This document shows, one piece after another, positions 23,955 to 36,700 of a stretch of 64,000 bases of DNA. A model generated the notes under the pieces. That model worked only from the letters and a program-made list of their open reading frames with translations, did not search any database and had not been told where the DNA came from. The stretch comes from Sinohyriopsis cumingii (lineage: Eukaryota; Mollusca; Bivalvia; Unionida; Unionidae). The DNA is taken from positions 137,090,268 to 137,154,267 of the forward strand of contig CM068827.1 in the NCBI GenBank assembly GCA_028554795.2. Reading direction: 5' to 3'. Within the stretch, counting starts at the first letter, position 1, and every line of letters starts with the position of its first letter. Both the position numbers and the translations under genes were made by a program.

Positions 23955-24205
23955 TCAACCATCTGCCATTTTTACTGAAATCACTGTCTACCATCTGCCC
24001 TTTTTACTGATATCACTGTCTACCATCTACCATTTTTACTGATATCACTACCATCTGCCATTTTTACTGATATCACTGTCTACCATCTACAACTTATACT
24101 GATATCACTGTCTACCATCTGACATTTTTCCTGATATCACTGTCAATCATCTGTCATTTTTACTGATATCACTCTCTCATCTGACATATTTACTGATATC
24201 GCTGG
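23955..24205. repeat. Tandem repeat of about 32 bp
   Basis: The unit TACCATCTGCCATTTTTACT plus GATATCACTGTC repeats about eight times with indels. Confidence 0.9.
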
Positions 24206-24776
24206 TTTTATGTTGAAGCAAAACTTTCATTGAAATAAGATGTGAAAAACTATTTAAGTAAATTGTTTTTCTTTCATCAAAAACATGTAAACCTTTGCGA
24301 GTAAAATATTTAACCTAGGATTTAAAAGTGATTTTTCACCTCAGCTGTGCTCAAGTCTGTTATTAAAAAAGACAATTTGATTCTTTCTAAATTACTTCCA
24401 TTGTATTGTCTCATGGACATTTTTGAATCATTTGCAAATGCATTTCCAAGCTATTTTCAAATGAATGTAAATAAAAGATAAATGGTCAGTGATGATGATG
24501 AATATAAATGGTGTAGGATGAGATGATATGTGGTAAATGATTTGATGATTGATTGAAATGCAAATGCAGAGAAATGCATTTGAAATGTACTCTTGAGTTA
24601 CATAAATGTTGCAGGGTCTGTATCCATCTGGCATCAGCTATGGTGTTTGGTTATTTAGTAATCCAGAAAAAGTTGTCATGTTGGGAACTTCTTTTTGTAT
24701 ATCTGATAGTCATTGCCAATTTAGTAATTTTGTTTTTTGATGTCCCTTTTTGCGTGGAATTTTGTTTTTCAAACTA
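24206..24776. other. Intron 3 sequence, nothing recognised
   Basis: Includes an ATG/GAT-rich stretch at 24480-24560. No exon or repeat boundary can be supported. Confidence 0.4.
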
Positions 24777-24973
24777 CCGTATATACTCTCATTCAAGTTG
24801 GATTCTATTGCAGACTGTAAAGACCCGCATCTCCTGTCACCAAATGTCATAGCAGATCTAGGTCTATGTAGTTTGTTAGGAGTAATCAGTCAAACAGAAC
24901 CTGATCCGCTAATGCTTTATGCAGTGGCAAATCAGATTCAGTTGTTTGACCTGACTTATAAACAAGTATATGG
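24777..24973 (+). mobile_element. Inverted-repeat element, copy 2, near-complete (about 197 bp)
   Basis: Starts CCGTATATACTC and ends ACAAGTATATGG, inverse to each other. The left half has GCAGATCTAGGTCTATGTAG and TTTGTTAGGAGTAATCAGT. The right half has GAACCTGATC, then TTGTTTGACCTGACTTATAA near the end. The family's inverted ends read about TATATACTCGCTTATAAGTC, and the core has internal GCAGATC/CTGCC palindromes. No coding capacity: it is a MITE-type element of uncertain superfamily. Relatives are at 9957, 25414, 26627, 31008 and 44030. Confidence 0.75.
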
Positions 24974-25413
24974 TCAAACAGTTTGAAAAGTCTAGACGTG
25001 ACATAGATTGTTTTCTAATGCTGTGAATTCATTTATTTTCATCGGTATCATTTTTTATGCTTTTGCAACAAAATTACAATTTCGTCAGTTTTTAAGTTTG
25101 TGGATTTGAAAGAGAATATTTTTTTTCATGTTTGTTGAGTCTTCAGATTCCATGATAATTTGCATACATACAGACACTATTACATTTATTTATTTTGGTT
25201 TTCAAGAATTTTAAGATTATACTTACAGATAATTTGAATTGTGTATTGTCTTTGGTCAATGAAGTGTTTTAGTATGTTTAAGTTTCATGTACCAATATAA
25301 CCACCCAAGGTATCAAAATAGTATATGGTACACTTCCTGTTTATTATATACTATAATCTGTAATAGCAGTATCTGTAATTATATCTTTGTAAGAACAAAG
25401 TGACTACCTTATG
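24974..25413. other. Intron 3, unique sequence
   Basis: AT-rich sequence between two copies of the inverted-repeat element. Nothing recognised. Confidence 0.4.
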
Positions 25414-25565
25414 TACTTGCTTACAATTTGGGACCAACTGCAAAAAGCAGATCTAAAGCTAATGTCACATAGTACACCAGCAGATCAAGTTGTGGCTTTT
25501 GTTTTGTTATCAATCCAGATCTGATGGGACATGATGCCATTATGCCAGTTGTCCATTATTTAGAG
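25414..25565 (+). mobile_element. Inverted-repeat element, copy 3, degenerate
   Basis: GTACTTGCTTACAATTTGGG, then ACCAACTGCAAAAAGCAGATCT, match the left end of the family. Later it has CCAGATCTGATGGGACATGATG. The right end is lost. Confidence 0.5.
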
Positions 25566-25904
25566 GTGTTCACTTAGACAGGTTTATGTGTATATAATAC
25601 TAACCACATATACATTTCCTGTGTATCAATATTTTTGACATAAATTTTCAACAACTTAAGAGATATCAAGCAAAAAAATTAAATGAGAAATTTTCAACCA
25701 ATTATTGATACTAGACAGTTAGAAGTCTGTTGAGTATATTATTTGTCCACATATTCCTTTGTTCCAATTCAGTACAGTTATTGCTTTTAATGAATATGGT
25801 GTAAAATTAGTCAGGCATGGAGAGGGATAATGTTATTAGCTGTTTTAAGAATGGATCATATATAAACAAAGCAAAAAGACACAGTGGTGTAAAAGAGGTG
25901 ATAG
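25566..25904. other. Intron 3, unique sequence
   Basis: AT-rich, with no array, element end or host exon that fits the phases. Confidence 0.4.
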
Positions 25905-26165
25905 CTAATAAAAGTCATTGCTATGTGAGATAAATATTGAAGGTTTTTGCTGTATGAGATAAATATTGAAGGTCATTGCTGTATGAGATAAATATTGAAG
26001 GTCATTGCTGCATGAGACAAATATTGAAGGTCATTGCTGTATGAGATAAATATTGAAAGGTCATTGCTGTATGAAATAAATATTGAAAGGTGATTGCTGT
26101 ATGAGATAAATATTGGAAGATCATTACTGTAGGTGATAATTAATAAAAGGTCATTGCTAATTGTA
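25905..26165. repeat. 29-30 bp tandem repeat just upstream of exon 4
   Basis: The unit GGTCATTGCTGTATGAGATA plus AATATTGAA repeats about eight times and stops about 20 bp before the exon 4 acceptor. Confidence 0.92.
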
Positions 26166-26183
26166 AATTTTTGCATTTTTCAG

Positions 26184-26253
26184 GGTCCTCATGTTGAAAA
26201 GTTTGTTTCCAGCCTTAAAGAAACAAGGTCAAAACCAAGCTTTTTCCTCACTA
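26184..26253 (+). CDS. Host gene exon 4
   Basis: The acceptor gcatttttcag ends at 26183 and the strong donor ACTA|gtaagtg begins at 26254. It enters in phase 0 and leaves in phase 1, adding residues 279-301 (GPHVEKFVSSLKETRSKP then FFLT). The chain therefore continues from VIKEQ at the end of exon 3 into GPHVEKF. The only alternative was a 10-nt microexon at 22752 between exons 3 and 4; including it would shift this exon into a stop. The exon sits just downstream of a minisatellite with a unit of about 29 bp. Confidence 0.75.
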
Positions 26254-26626
26254 GTAAGTGTTCTTTTTAATTAGCCTTGCAGTTTACAAACAGAAGGAAT
26301 TAAGGGTGGGTTGGGCCCAGTCATAAGAGTATGTAACTCCTGAACTACTCAAAATAAAAGTTTAAAAGCATGGGACTTACTTTTAGGTGGTCTTTTGATG
26401 TGCACTGTGGTTTCAAGAATGTGACACATTGCCATGGTGATGATTTGTATCTGTAGGGGGTATAGAAAACTATAGGTTTATGGCTACTGGTATTATGTAC
26501 CTAAGAATTGGTATGTGTGATTGAAGTAATTAGCTTTGAAATGAGACTGTTGGGTCAATCCCAATGGGACATACCATTACATCTGTGGAAATGATTGAGA
26601 TCACTATGCTATGACCATACATATCT
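26254..26626. other. Intron 4, first part
   Basis: Unique sequence following the exon 4 donor, up to copy 4 of the inverted-repeat element. Nothing recognised. Confidence 0.4.
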
Positions 26627-26885
26627 TATATACTCGCTTATAAGTCAGGTCCAACTGCAAACTGCATGATACCCATATCTGCCATTGCATAATGTGGTGG
26701 CAGATCTGGGTCTGTTTATTCTTTTTGAAGTAGTCATTTCAACAAACGAAATACCCCCTGATTTGCCAGTACATTATGTGATGCAGGTCAGGGTCTAAGT
26801 TGTTTGCAGTTGGGTGGGACAAAGCAATGATCTTGGGTGGGACAAAACACTGATTTTTGGGTGGGACAAAACAAAGCAGCATGCA
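26627..26885 (+). mobile_element. Inverted-repeat element, copy 4, with a short repeat at its right end
   Basis: The best-preserved left end of the family is TATATACTCGCTTATAAGTC then AGGTCCAACTGCAAACTGCA. The core is intact to GTTTGCAGTTGGG near 26816. There the terminal sequence is replaced by about three copies of a 25-bp unit, TTGGGTGGGACAAAACA. Confidence 0.72.
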
Positions 26886-27544
26886 TAAATGTGACAGAAC
26901 TATATATAGGACATTTAATTAAGACAGTGGGTTTGTTTATCAACATAATTCTTTTTATGTGTTTTAGAAGAACTGAAAAGAAAACAAGTGCATTCTTTGC
27001 AATAATATGTATATTATAATAAAGCAGCAAGTTTTGAACATAAACCAGATTCTGATGGCAAATTTTACATTAAAATTTATCTCAGAAAATTGTCAGTTAA
27101 ATGAAAAAGGAAGAGTTATATTGCTCATAATTTTATGTATATATGAAATCCGTAAGCAATTTTAGTTTCCTTCACAAGTTCACTGCCTGGTGTTCATTGA
27201 AGAAATTCATTGTGATTATTAGATATCATTTCTGGTTCAGATTTCTCCCACAATCACTTTGTATTTTGTATTTTGCAAAGAATGTCCTGTCTATATCAAA
27301 CACTGGAATATGGCAATGACAGAAATTTTGATCCTCTAAATAAAGCAATCAATGCGGGTGAGTTTGAAACACAAGAATCATTGCTCCTATGCAGTAGTAT
27401 TATTATGTGCTTGCTTATATCATCCTGTTGGGATGAAACACAGTGGAAAATCATAACCTTTGCTACTCACCATCACCCACTGATTTCCAAGCATTGCTAA
27501 TTTATGATGTTTCTTAGCCAGTATTTTCTTCAGCATTGAGAAAA
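26886..27544. other. Intron 4, no gene
   Basis: The open frame at 27273-27500 has no splice or homology support. No element ends seen. Confidence 0.4.
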
Positions 27545-27905
27545 TGTACATTTTGTCATATTCACTTGAATTGAAAAAGGAAAGACAAGAAATGCCTTGT
27601 ACATTTTGTCATATTGACATGAACTACCAAGGTAAGATAAGAACTGCCCTGTACATTTTGTCATATTGACATGAATTACCATGGTAAGATAAGAACTGCC
27701 CTGTACATTTTGTCATATTGAAATGAATTACCAAGATAAGATAAGAACTGCCCTGTACATTTTGTCATATTGACATGAATCAACCAAGGGAAGATAAGAA
27801 CTGCACTGTACATTGTGTTTTATTAATGGGAAATGACCAGGAAAGATAAGAACTGCTCTGTACATTTTGTCATACGGACATGAACTGAACAAAAAAAAAG
27901 ATAAG
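27545..27905. repeat. Tandem repeat of about 60 bp
   Basis: AAGATAAGAACTGCCCTGTA plus CATTTTGTCATATTGACATGAATTACCA repeats about six times, with diverged end copies. Confidence 0.9.
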
Positions 27906-28224
27906 AACTGCCCCTAAATACTGCTCTTAAAACACCCTGACAAACATTATAAGAATCATAACAAGACAAAATACAAAATACTTATGCAAGTATATATACC
28001 AAAACCATTTTCTGTCAGTTCTTTCCTTTTCCTTTCATGATGGGCTAAATTTTAATCAGAGACTCAGAAGTCATCATGGACCATCTTTGATCACTTTATT
28101 ACTTATAATACCTCAATGAACTTCCTGCTTTTGGCCTCAAAGATAATAAATTTATGGCTCTTTTTTTACAGTCTTAACTGAATAGTGTTGACTGAACTCT
28201 TTATCAGGATTTTGCTATTGCATT

Positions 28225-28315
28225 TATTTTTGTACTATTGACCTGGGTTTGTGTACTGTGGACCTGGGTTTGTGTACTGTTGACCTGGGTTTTTGTACTG
28301 TTGACCTGCGTTAGT
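28225..28315. repeat. 20-bp tandem repeat
   Basis: The unit TGTACTGTTGACCTGGGTTT is present about four times, about 80 bp before the exon 5 acceptor. Confidence 0.92.
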
Positions 28316-28393
28316 TTGTTTGATACACATTATATACCATTAAATATGGTATTCAGCGATACATATTACAGGTTCTTAATGTCATTCTTCTAG

Positions 28394-28564
28394 GACCAGA
28401 CTCCATCTTGGACTTCTATTATGGCAGCAAGCAGCCACCACCCACTATGCATCTGAAGAACCCACCACATGCCAGTCAGAATCCAGTGAGAATTGATGTA
28501 TCAGAAAAAGAGAACAAAGATGATGAAGAAGAAACAGAAGTATGGAGTGCTGCAGCTTCAGCTC
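28394..28564 (+). CDS. Host gene exon 5 (Pro-rich then acidic linker)
   Basis: The acceptor cattcttctag ends at 28393 and the donor GCTC|gtaaga begins at 28565. The phase-1 entry (A+GA gives Arg) and phase-1 exit match the neighbouring exons. It encodes residues 303-358: PDSILDFYYGSKQPPP, a second proline pair, then a Lys/Asp/Glu run (SEKENKDDEEETE) ending EVWSAAASA. The aromatic-rich start could be a short linear binding motif, and the rest looks disordered. No domain is recognised. Confidence 0.78.
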
Positions 28565-28934
28565 GTAAGAAAAAACATACCGTGCATACTGTCTTTCCTA
28601 ATGTTTTACCATAATTTTCATACCTAACTTCATCGCAACATACGGTGTTTGCCAATAAATAATTAACTAAATCATAGTCTATAACACAAGTAATATTTTC
28701 ATGAGTTACGTATCCTTGCTAAACTGACAACATTTTTACTTCTGTGATCGTTTTGTAATTAACATTGTTAAGGAATATGGATAAAACTATACACAAAGTC
28801 TGTAAGTCATATCTAACCTGTAGCTATCACTGGAGTATGCTGAACTACACATTGATATGTCAGTATTGCATGGGTAATCAGGAATTAAAGTCACAAAACA
28901 TTTCAAATAAAAGAATCCAATTTTATCAGTTCAA
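28565..28934. other. Intron 5 start
   Basis: Unique sequence from the exon 5 donor to the 42-bp array. Nothing recognised. Confidence 0.4.
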
Positions 28935-29795
28935 ATGTAGACATACTTTCACTTATGTGAGAGCTTTCGACTTCAAGAAACATCTTACTTTTACTCATGT
29001 GAGAGTATTTGAATCCGCAGAACATCATACTTTCACTCATGTTAGAAAAATTGAATTCACAGAAACATCATACTTTCACTAATGTGAGAGGTTTTGAATT
29101 CACAGAAACATCATATTTTCACTCATGTAAAAAAAATTGAATTCACAGAAACATCATACTTTCACTCATGTAAAAAAAATTCTATTCACAGAAACATCAT
29201 ACTTTCACTCATGTAAAAAAAATTGAATTCACAGAAACATCATACTTTCACTCATGTAAAAAAATTGGAATTCACAGAAACATCATACTTTCACTCATGT
29301 TAGAAAAATTGAATTCACAGAAACATCATACTTTCACTCATGTGAGAGGTTTTGAATTCACAGAAACATCATACTTTCACTAATGTAAAAAAATTGGAAT
29401 TCACAGAAACATCATACTTTCATGTAAAAAAAATTAAATTCACTGAAACATCATACTTTCACTCATGTAAAAAAAATTGAATTCACAGAAACATCATACT
29501 TTCACTCATGTAAAAAAATTGGAATTCACAGAAACATCATACTTTCACTCATGTTAGAAAAATTGAATTCACAGAAACATCATACTTTCACTCATGTGAG
29601 AGGTTTTGAATTCACAGAAACATCATACTTTCACTAATGTAAAAAAATTGGAATTCACAGAAACATCATACTTTCATGTAAAAAAAATTGAATTCACAGA
29701 AACATGATACTTTCACTCATGTAAAAAAAATTGAGTTCACAGAAACATCATACTTTCACTCATGTGAGAGCTTTCAAATTTACAGCATTTTATAT
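28935..29795. repeat. 42-bp tandem array, about 20 copies
   Basis: The unit contains GAATTCACAGAAACATCATA and CTTTCACTCATGTAAAAAAA. Nearly every copy carries an EcoRI-type GAATTC. Variants with GTGAGAGGTTTT recur in a regular order, so there is higher-order structure. Confidence 0.95.
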
Positions 29796-31007
29796 GGCAA
29801 CCTTAACCAGTACTGAAAAGTTTAAATATTCTGAAGAGCTTCAGAGATTTTGTTTTCCTAAAGTTTGGTCAAGTCTTAACGTTATGTATATTTAAATTAA
29901 TCGTTTGTCTGTTAGTTTTAAAATATTTGTTTTTTCATTAAATGTTATTGTAATGTAATAATGTTTACTGGATTTTATTTTTTTCAGAATTAAGTTCAGT
30001 TCTGTTTGATTTGATTGATTTTGTTTTATTTATTTCATTGATGTAAATACCTATTATAGAAACATTGTATCTAATTGCTTACCTTAAAATCAGTGACAGT
30101 TTTGATTAACAACATTTTTTTATTTTTTTTCTCAGAGTAAGAATTGTTAAGTTGAGTCAAAGTCATACTGGACTACGTGACATGAGGCATGTGTTAATTT
30201 GTAAACAAACTTCTATTTTTTCCAGAAGATTGAACTCTTGACCCCATCCTAGAATCTGTTTTGCATTTTTGTTAGTCTTATAACTGATGTTATGATAAGA
30301 ATACTAGCAGTCGTGCCTTAACACTTGAGACATCACGTTGTTTTATGTTGTGTCCAGTTTGGGGCTGAAATTTTATTCTCTTTAAATTATTGAATTCAAG
30401 TGATTGTTTTCCCTGGAAATACAAAGGTACTCTAAATTAATTCTTGGACAAAGACATTTACTGGAAATGATACAGAATTAAAAAACTGGAATAATATTTT
30501 CTGTGATTCAACAAGAGACTGTTGACACATCAGTACAATGCTGACTATTGCATATGTCATCATCTTCCATCATGGATTTTCATTGGGATTTGAACTGCAA
30601 TTCACTTAGAACTTTTCATTGATAGGACTTGTGTTTTTTAATTCTTTGAGTACAATTTGGATTTAATTCGCAATACCATAAATTCTTTTTTCTTATATTT
30701 TTTACTTTGTAGTCTTGGGAAATTTATTATTTGTTAAATTTTACAAAGCTTGTTGTCCTCACTCTTTTCTGTTACTTATTTTAAGAGCATAGACTCGTAA
30801 CATCAGTCATGAAGGTACTTGATATTTAAGGTGAAATTGAACTGCGTTAAAAGTATGGTACAATAGTACATGGTGTCTGAATTTGCTTATAGTATACTAC
30901 ATTAGATAACACATTACACCATGTAGCCATTGTGGTGCTGATGGGATGTTGACTGCCAATACATGTACATACATAAACACCACTTAAGATCAAATACTAA
31001 CAAATAC
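29796..31007. other. Intron 5, unique sequence
   Basis: AT-rich sequence with no supported exon, array or element. Confidence 0.4.
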
Positions 31008-31900
31008 TTCTATATGTACTTGTTTGTAAGTCAGGTTCAGCGGCAAATAACATAGATCTTGATCCATGTTAACAAAATGCAATTGCAAATCAGCCCTGTG
31101 TATTGTTTGATGTACTGATTCCTCCTAACAACCTGCATAGACTCAGATCTGCCAGCACAAAATGCAATGGCAAATCAGCCCTGTGTATTGTTTGATGTAC
31201 TGATTCCTCCTAACAACCTGCATAGACCCAGATCTGCCAGCACAAAATGTAATGGCAAATCAGCCCTGTGTATTGTTTGATGTACTGATTCCTCCTAACA
31301 ACCTGTATAGACCCAGATCTGCCAGCACAAAATGCAAAGGCAAATCAGCCTGTGTATTGTATGATGTACTGATTCCTCCTAACAACCTGTATAGACCCAG
31401 ATCTGCCAGCACAAAATGCAATGGCAAATCAGCCTGTGTATTGTTTGATATACTGATTCCTCCTAACAACCTCTATAGACCCAGATCTGCCAGCACAAAA
31501 TGCAATGGCAAATCAGCCTGTGTATTGTTTGATGTACTGATTCCTCCTAACAACCTGTATAGACCCAGATCTGCCAGCACAAAATGCAATGGCAAATCAG
31601 CCTACATATTGTTTGATGTACTGATTCCTCCTAACAACCTGTATAGACCCTGATCTGCCAGCACAAAATGCAATGGCAAATCAGTCTACATATTGTTTGA
31701 TGTACTGATTCCTCCTAACAACACACATAGACCCTGATCTGCCAGCACAAAATACAATGGCAAATCAGCCTGTGTAATGTTTGATGTACTGATTCCTCCT
31801 AACAACCTGTATAGACCCAGATCTGCCAGCACATTATGCAATGGCAAACACATAATGTGATGTAAAAGCTGGGTCTTTGCAGCTTACAGTTGGTATGTGT
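31008..31900 (-). mobile_element. Inverted-repeat element, copy 5, expanded by an 85-bp internal tandem array
   Basis: Outer parts (GTACTTGTTTGTAAGTCAGG at the left, TTTGCAGCTTACAGTTGGTA at the right) match the element family. Between them an 84-85 bp segment is repeated about nine times. The segment contains TGATTCCTCCTAACAACCTG and GACCCAGATCTGCCAGCACA. Inverted, it is the central module of the family, with GGCAGATCTGGGTCTAT and TGTTAGGAGGAATCAGT. The copy lies in the opposite orientation to copies 2 and 4. The 133-codon open frame across it is a repeat artefact. Confidence 0.82.
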
Positions 31901-33647
31901 TTATTTTCACTCAGTGTCATTCAAAGTGCGATGTGTTTAAAAATGGATATTTATGGCACAGATATTGGTGTGATGTAATTATGTAAACAGATAAATGTGT
32001 GACATAATCAGAACTTTTTTTTACACCTTTATGAGATTAAAAAAATGATGACTGATTTGACTTTTATTGTAAATAATGAATGACTGTAGTTCATGTGTGT
32101 GTGTGTGTGTGTTTGTGTGTGATTCTAGGTCTTTTTCATGTCCATTTGCTCAATATACTATCATTTTAAATGTCACCAATTATCTGACACTTTTGCAAAA
32201 TGATTTACCTTTACATTTCCATGTGTGTTGTTTTATGTTGTCTATGCTATCTACATTCCTCCCAAAGAAGTACTCTCTTTCATATTCCCTTGTTAGTCCA
32301 TTCATGCCAGTTATTGGTTGTTACTTTCTTTTTTGTTCATTGGTCTATTCATTCATCCATCTTTCATTTCTTTTTATAGAACAAAGCATAGAAAAATTTC
32401 ATGATATCTAAATGAAACGCAGTGCATATATTAGAAGTCTAAATTTGCCGTTTGCTATTAGGAATTCATCAATTTGCATATTTTTTTCAATCTGTATATC
32501 TATCCTTTCATGTTTCTTTTGTTGTTTCTGCCCAACTGTAAGTCATGGACTTCCTGCTTGCATTAGTATTTAGTACTTGCTCCAGATTTCTTGCTTAGAT
32601 GTATGCTGATTCATTACTTTTAAAAAAATAATTTGGAATTTGTGGTTCTTTTCAATATGATGTTACCAGGATGAGATACTTCCAATAACTGTTTTTGATG
32701 AGATTGCCAAATTCTTCTAATTTTCTTCTTCCTAAATTCCAAATGTTCTTTTGTTCTTAAATAAAGCAGTATGGCTCTTTATTGTTATAATATGCTTTGT
32801 TACAACACAGTTATTGATATAACATGCTTTGCTATAACACATTTATTGATATAACATCGTACTGCTATGTTTTCCATGACCAAAATTTAAACCATTGTTT
32901 TTTAATTGGTAATGTTCCATTATGACCAAAATTTAAACCACTGTATTTGAATTGGTTTATCAGATGTATGACAGTCATGGGTTTCAAGAAAACACTATTA
33001 TGTTAGAATTATATCTTTTAAAAAAAAATAGCATTAGATCTTTTATTTTCTTTTAAAAATAATATTGCATTTTTATTTCCTTTTTTTCAGAATTATATTA
33101 ATTGACAAAGTTTGAACTTTCCTGTTGTATAGAATATTTGCATATACTCCATAAATGTCAATCATCGTCCATTTTGGAACTTAATTTGTATGAAAGATTA
33201 CAAAACGTTTGGAAAATATGAACTTCTCACTAAAAAAGACATTAAGTACAAAGCAAGTGTCATTTTTATGGATAAGCTGTGTAGGGATATTTCATGGATT
33301 CAAAAATTTATATATATTACAGTTATATGTATCCATCCTGCCTCAAGCTTTAGAAGTTGGACAATATGTTTTCTGTAACAAACTGACATGGCAGGTATGT
33401 CAGTTTTAAAAGCTACATTTTCCAAGGTTTTCAACAGAGTATCAGTCCATTTTAGAGACGCCTGTTCCAAGGTGCTTGTGATGGACACATTTACTTGAAT
33501 TTGTTAAATGAACAAGCTTAACTTTGTGAGCCCTTCAACTCCTCATGTTGATACTGTAATTCAATAAAAACTAGATTTTCACTGAAATAATCATTTGAAG
33601 TTTCCATGCATAATTCATAAAATGTCATATTTATTTTCTTTTCACAG
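31901..33647. other. Intron 5 end, no gene
   Basis: Includes a (TG)n stretch at about 32094-32120 and a duplicated phrase, ACCAAAATTTAAACCA, near 32880 and 32930. Open frames here lack splice support and resemble random AT-rich sequence. Confidence 0.4.
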
Positions 33648-33695
33648 AAGTGGCAGACAGTACGATCCATGAGAGTCGGTTGAAAGAGCTTCAGG
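33648..33695 (+). CDS. Host gene exon 6 (48-nt exon)
   Basis: The acceptor ttcttttcacag ends at 33647 and the donor CAGG|gtatca begins at 33696. The phase-1 entry (C+AA gives Gln) and phase-1 exit fit exons 5 and 7. It adds residues 360-374, VADSTIHESRLKELQ, the beginning of a helical or coiled-coil stretch that continues into exon 7. The exon is short, but it has a good polypyrimidine tract and frame continuity on both sides. The 8.3-kb, 23-bp array starts about 20 bp after its donor. Confidence 0.7.
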
Positions 33696-33716
33696 GTATC
33701 ATATTACTTTTGCATT

Positions 33717-36700
33717 TTAGTGCTACCCACAGCATTATTTTGGTGCTACCTACTGCATTATTTTAGTGTCACCCCCTGCAATTTTTTAGTGCTACCCACT
33801 GCATTATTTTAATGCTTCCTACTGCATTATTTTAGTCCTACACACTCATTATTTTAGTGTACACACTGCATTATTTTAGTGCTACCCACTGCATTTTTTA
33901 GTGCTACCTACTGCATTATTTTAGTGTCACCCCCTGCAATTTTTTAATGCTACCCACTGCATTATTTTATCTCTACCCACTGCATTATTTTAATGCTACC
34001 TACTGCATTATTTTAGTCCTACCCACTGCATTATTTACATGCTACCCACTGCATTATTTTAGTGCTACCAACTGCATTATTTAGTGTCACCCCCAGCAAT
34101 TTTTTAGTGCTACCCACTGCATTATTTTACCTCTACCCACTGCATTATTTTAATGCTACCTACTGTATTATTTTAGTCCTACCCACTCATTATTTTAGTG
34201 TACCCACTGCATTATTTTAGTGCTAGCCACTGCATTATTTTAGTTCTACCCACTGCATTATTTTAGTTCTACCCACTGCATTATTTTAATGCTAGCTATT
34301 GCATTATTTTAATACTATCCACTGCATTAATTTAGTTCTACCCACTGCATTATTTTAATTTTACTCACTGCGTTATTTTAGTGCTACCCACTGCATTATT
34401 TTAGTTCACCCACTGCATTATTTTAGTGCTACCTACTGCATTATTTTAGTGCTACCTACTGCATTATTTTAGTGCTACCCACTGCATTATTTTAGTTCTA
34501 CCCACTGCATTATTTTAGTGCTACCAACTGCATTATTTTAGTGTTACCCCCTGCAATTTTTTAGTGCTACCAACTGCATTATTTTACCTCTACCCACTGC
34601 ATTATTTTAATGCTACCTACTGCATTATTGTAGTCCTACCCACTCATTATTTTAGTGTACCCACTGCATTATTTTAGTGTTAACCACTGCATTATTTAAG
34701 TGTTACCCCCTGCAATTTTGTAGTACTACTCACTGCATTATTTTAGTTCTACCCACTGCATTATTTTAGTGCTACCTACTGCATTATTTTAGTGCTACCA
34801 ACTGCATTATTTTAGTGTTACCCCCTGCAATTTTTTAGTGCTACCCACTGCATTATTTTAGTGCTACCTACTGCATTCTTTTAGTTCTACCCACTGCATT
34901 ATTTTAATACTATCCACTGCATTAATTTAGTTCTACCCACTGCAATATTTTAATTTTACTCACTGCATTATTTTAGTGTTACCCACTGCATTATTTTAGT
35001 TCACCCACTGCATTATTTTAGTGCTACCTACTGCATTATTTTAGTTCTACCCACTGCATTATTTTAGTGCTACCAACCGCATTATTTAAGTGTTACCCCC
35101 TGCAATTTTGTAGTACTACCCACTGCATTATTTTAGTTCTACCCACTGCATTATTTTAGTGCTACCTACTGCATTATTTTAGTGCTACCAACTGCATTAT
35201 TTTAGTGTTACCCCCTGCAATTTTTTAGTGCTACCCACTGCATTATTTTAGTGCTACCTACTGCATTCTTTTAGTTCTACCCACTGCATTATTTTAGTGC
35301 TACCTACTGCATTATTTTAGTCCTACCCACTGCATTATTTTAGTGTTACCCACTGCATTATTTTAGTGCTACCAACTGCATTATTTTACCTCTAGCCACT
35401 GCATTATTTTAATGCTACCTACTGCATTATTGTAGTCCTACCCACTCATTATTTTAGTGTACCCACTGCATTATTTTAGTGCTACCCACTGCATTATTTT
35501 AGTTCTACCCACTGCATTATTTTAGTGCTACCAATGCATTATTTAAGTGTTACCCCCTGCAATTTTGTAGTACTACCCACTGCATTATTTTAGTTCTACC
35601 CACTGCATTATTTTAGTGCTACCTACTGCATTATTTTAGTGCTACCAACTGCATTATTTTAGTGTTCCCCCCTGCAATTTTTTAGTGCTACACACTGCAT
35701 TATTTTAGTGCTACCTACTGCATTCTTTTAGTTCTACCCACTGCATTATTTTAGTGCTACCTACTTCATTATTTCAGTCCTACCCACTGCATTATTTTAG
35801 TGTTACCCACTGCATTATTTTAGTGCTACCAACTGCATTATTTTACCTCTACTCACTGCATTATTTTAATGCTACCTACTGCATTATTGTAGTCCTACCC
35901 ACTCATTATTTTAGTGTACCCACTGCATTATTTTAGTGCTACCTACTGCATTATTTTACTGCTACCCACTTCATTATTTTAGTTATGCGAACTGCATTAT
36001 TTTAGTGCTACCCACTGCATTATTTTAGTTATACCATCTGCATTATATTAGTGCTACCCACTGCATTATTTTAGTGCTACCTACAGCATTATTTTACTGC
36101 CACCCACTTCATTATTTTAGTTCTGCGAACTGCATTATTTTAGTGCTACCCACAGCATTATTTTAGTGATACCCACTGCATTATTTTAGTGCTACCCAGT
36201 GCATTATTTTAGTTCTACCCACTGCATTATTTTAGTGCTACCTACTGCATTATTTTAGTGCTACCCACTGCATTATTCTAGTTCTACCCACAACATTATT
36301 TTAGTCCTACCAACTGCATTATTTCAGTGTTACCCCCTGCAATTTTTAGTTCTACCCACAGAATTATTTTAGTGCTACCTACTGCATTGCTTTAGTGCTA
36401 CCCACTGCATTATTTTAGTTCTACCCACTGCATTATTTTAGTTCTGCACACTGCATTGCTTTAGTGCTACCCACTGCATTTCTTTAGTGCTAACCACTGC
36501 ATTGCTTTAGTGCTACCCACTGCATTATTTTAGTTCTACCCACTGCATTGCTTTAGTGCCACCTACTGCATTGATTTAGTGCTACCCACTGCATTATTTT
36601 AGTGCTACCCACTGCATTATTTTAGTGCTACCCACTGCATTATTTCAGTGCTACTGACTGCATTAATTTAGTGCTACTGACTGCATTATTTTCGTGATAC

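Noticed and set aside
28408..28614. Stand-alone small gene starting at TTG 28408
   Set aside because: It is host exon 5, bounded by AG and GT sites, with frames that match both neighbours.
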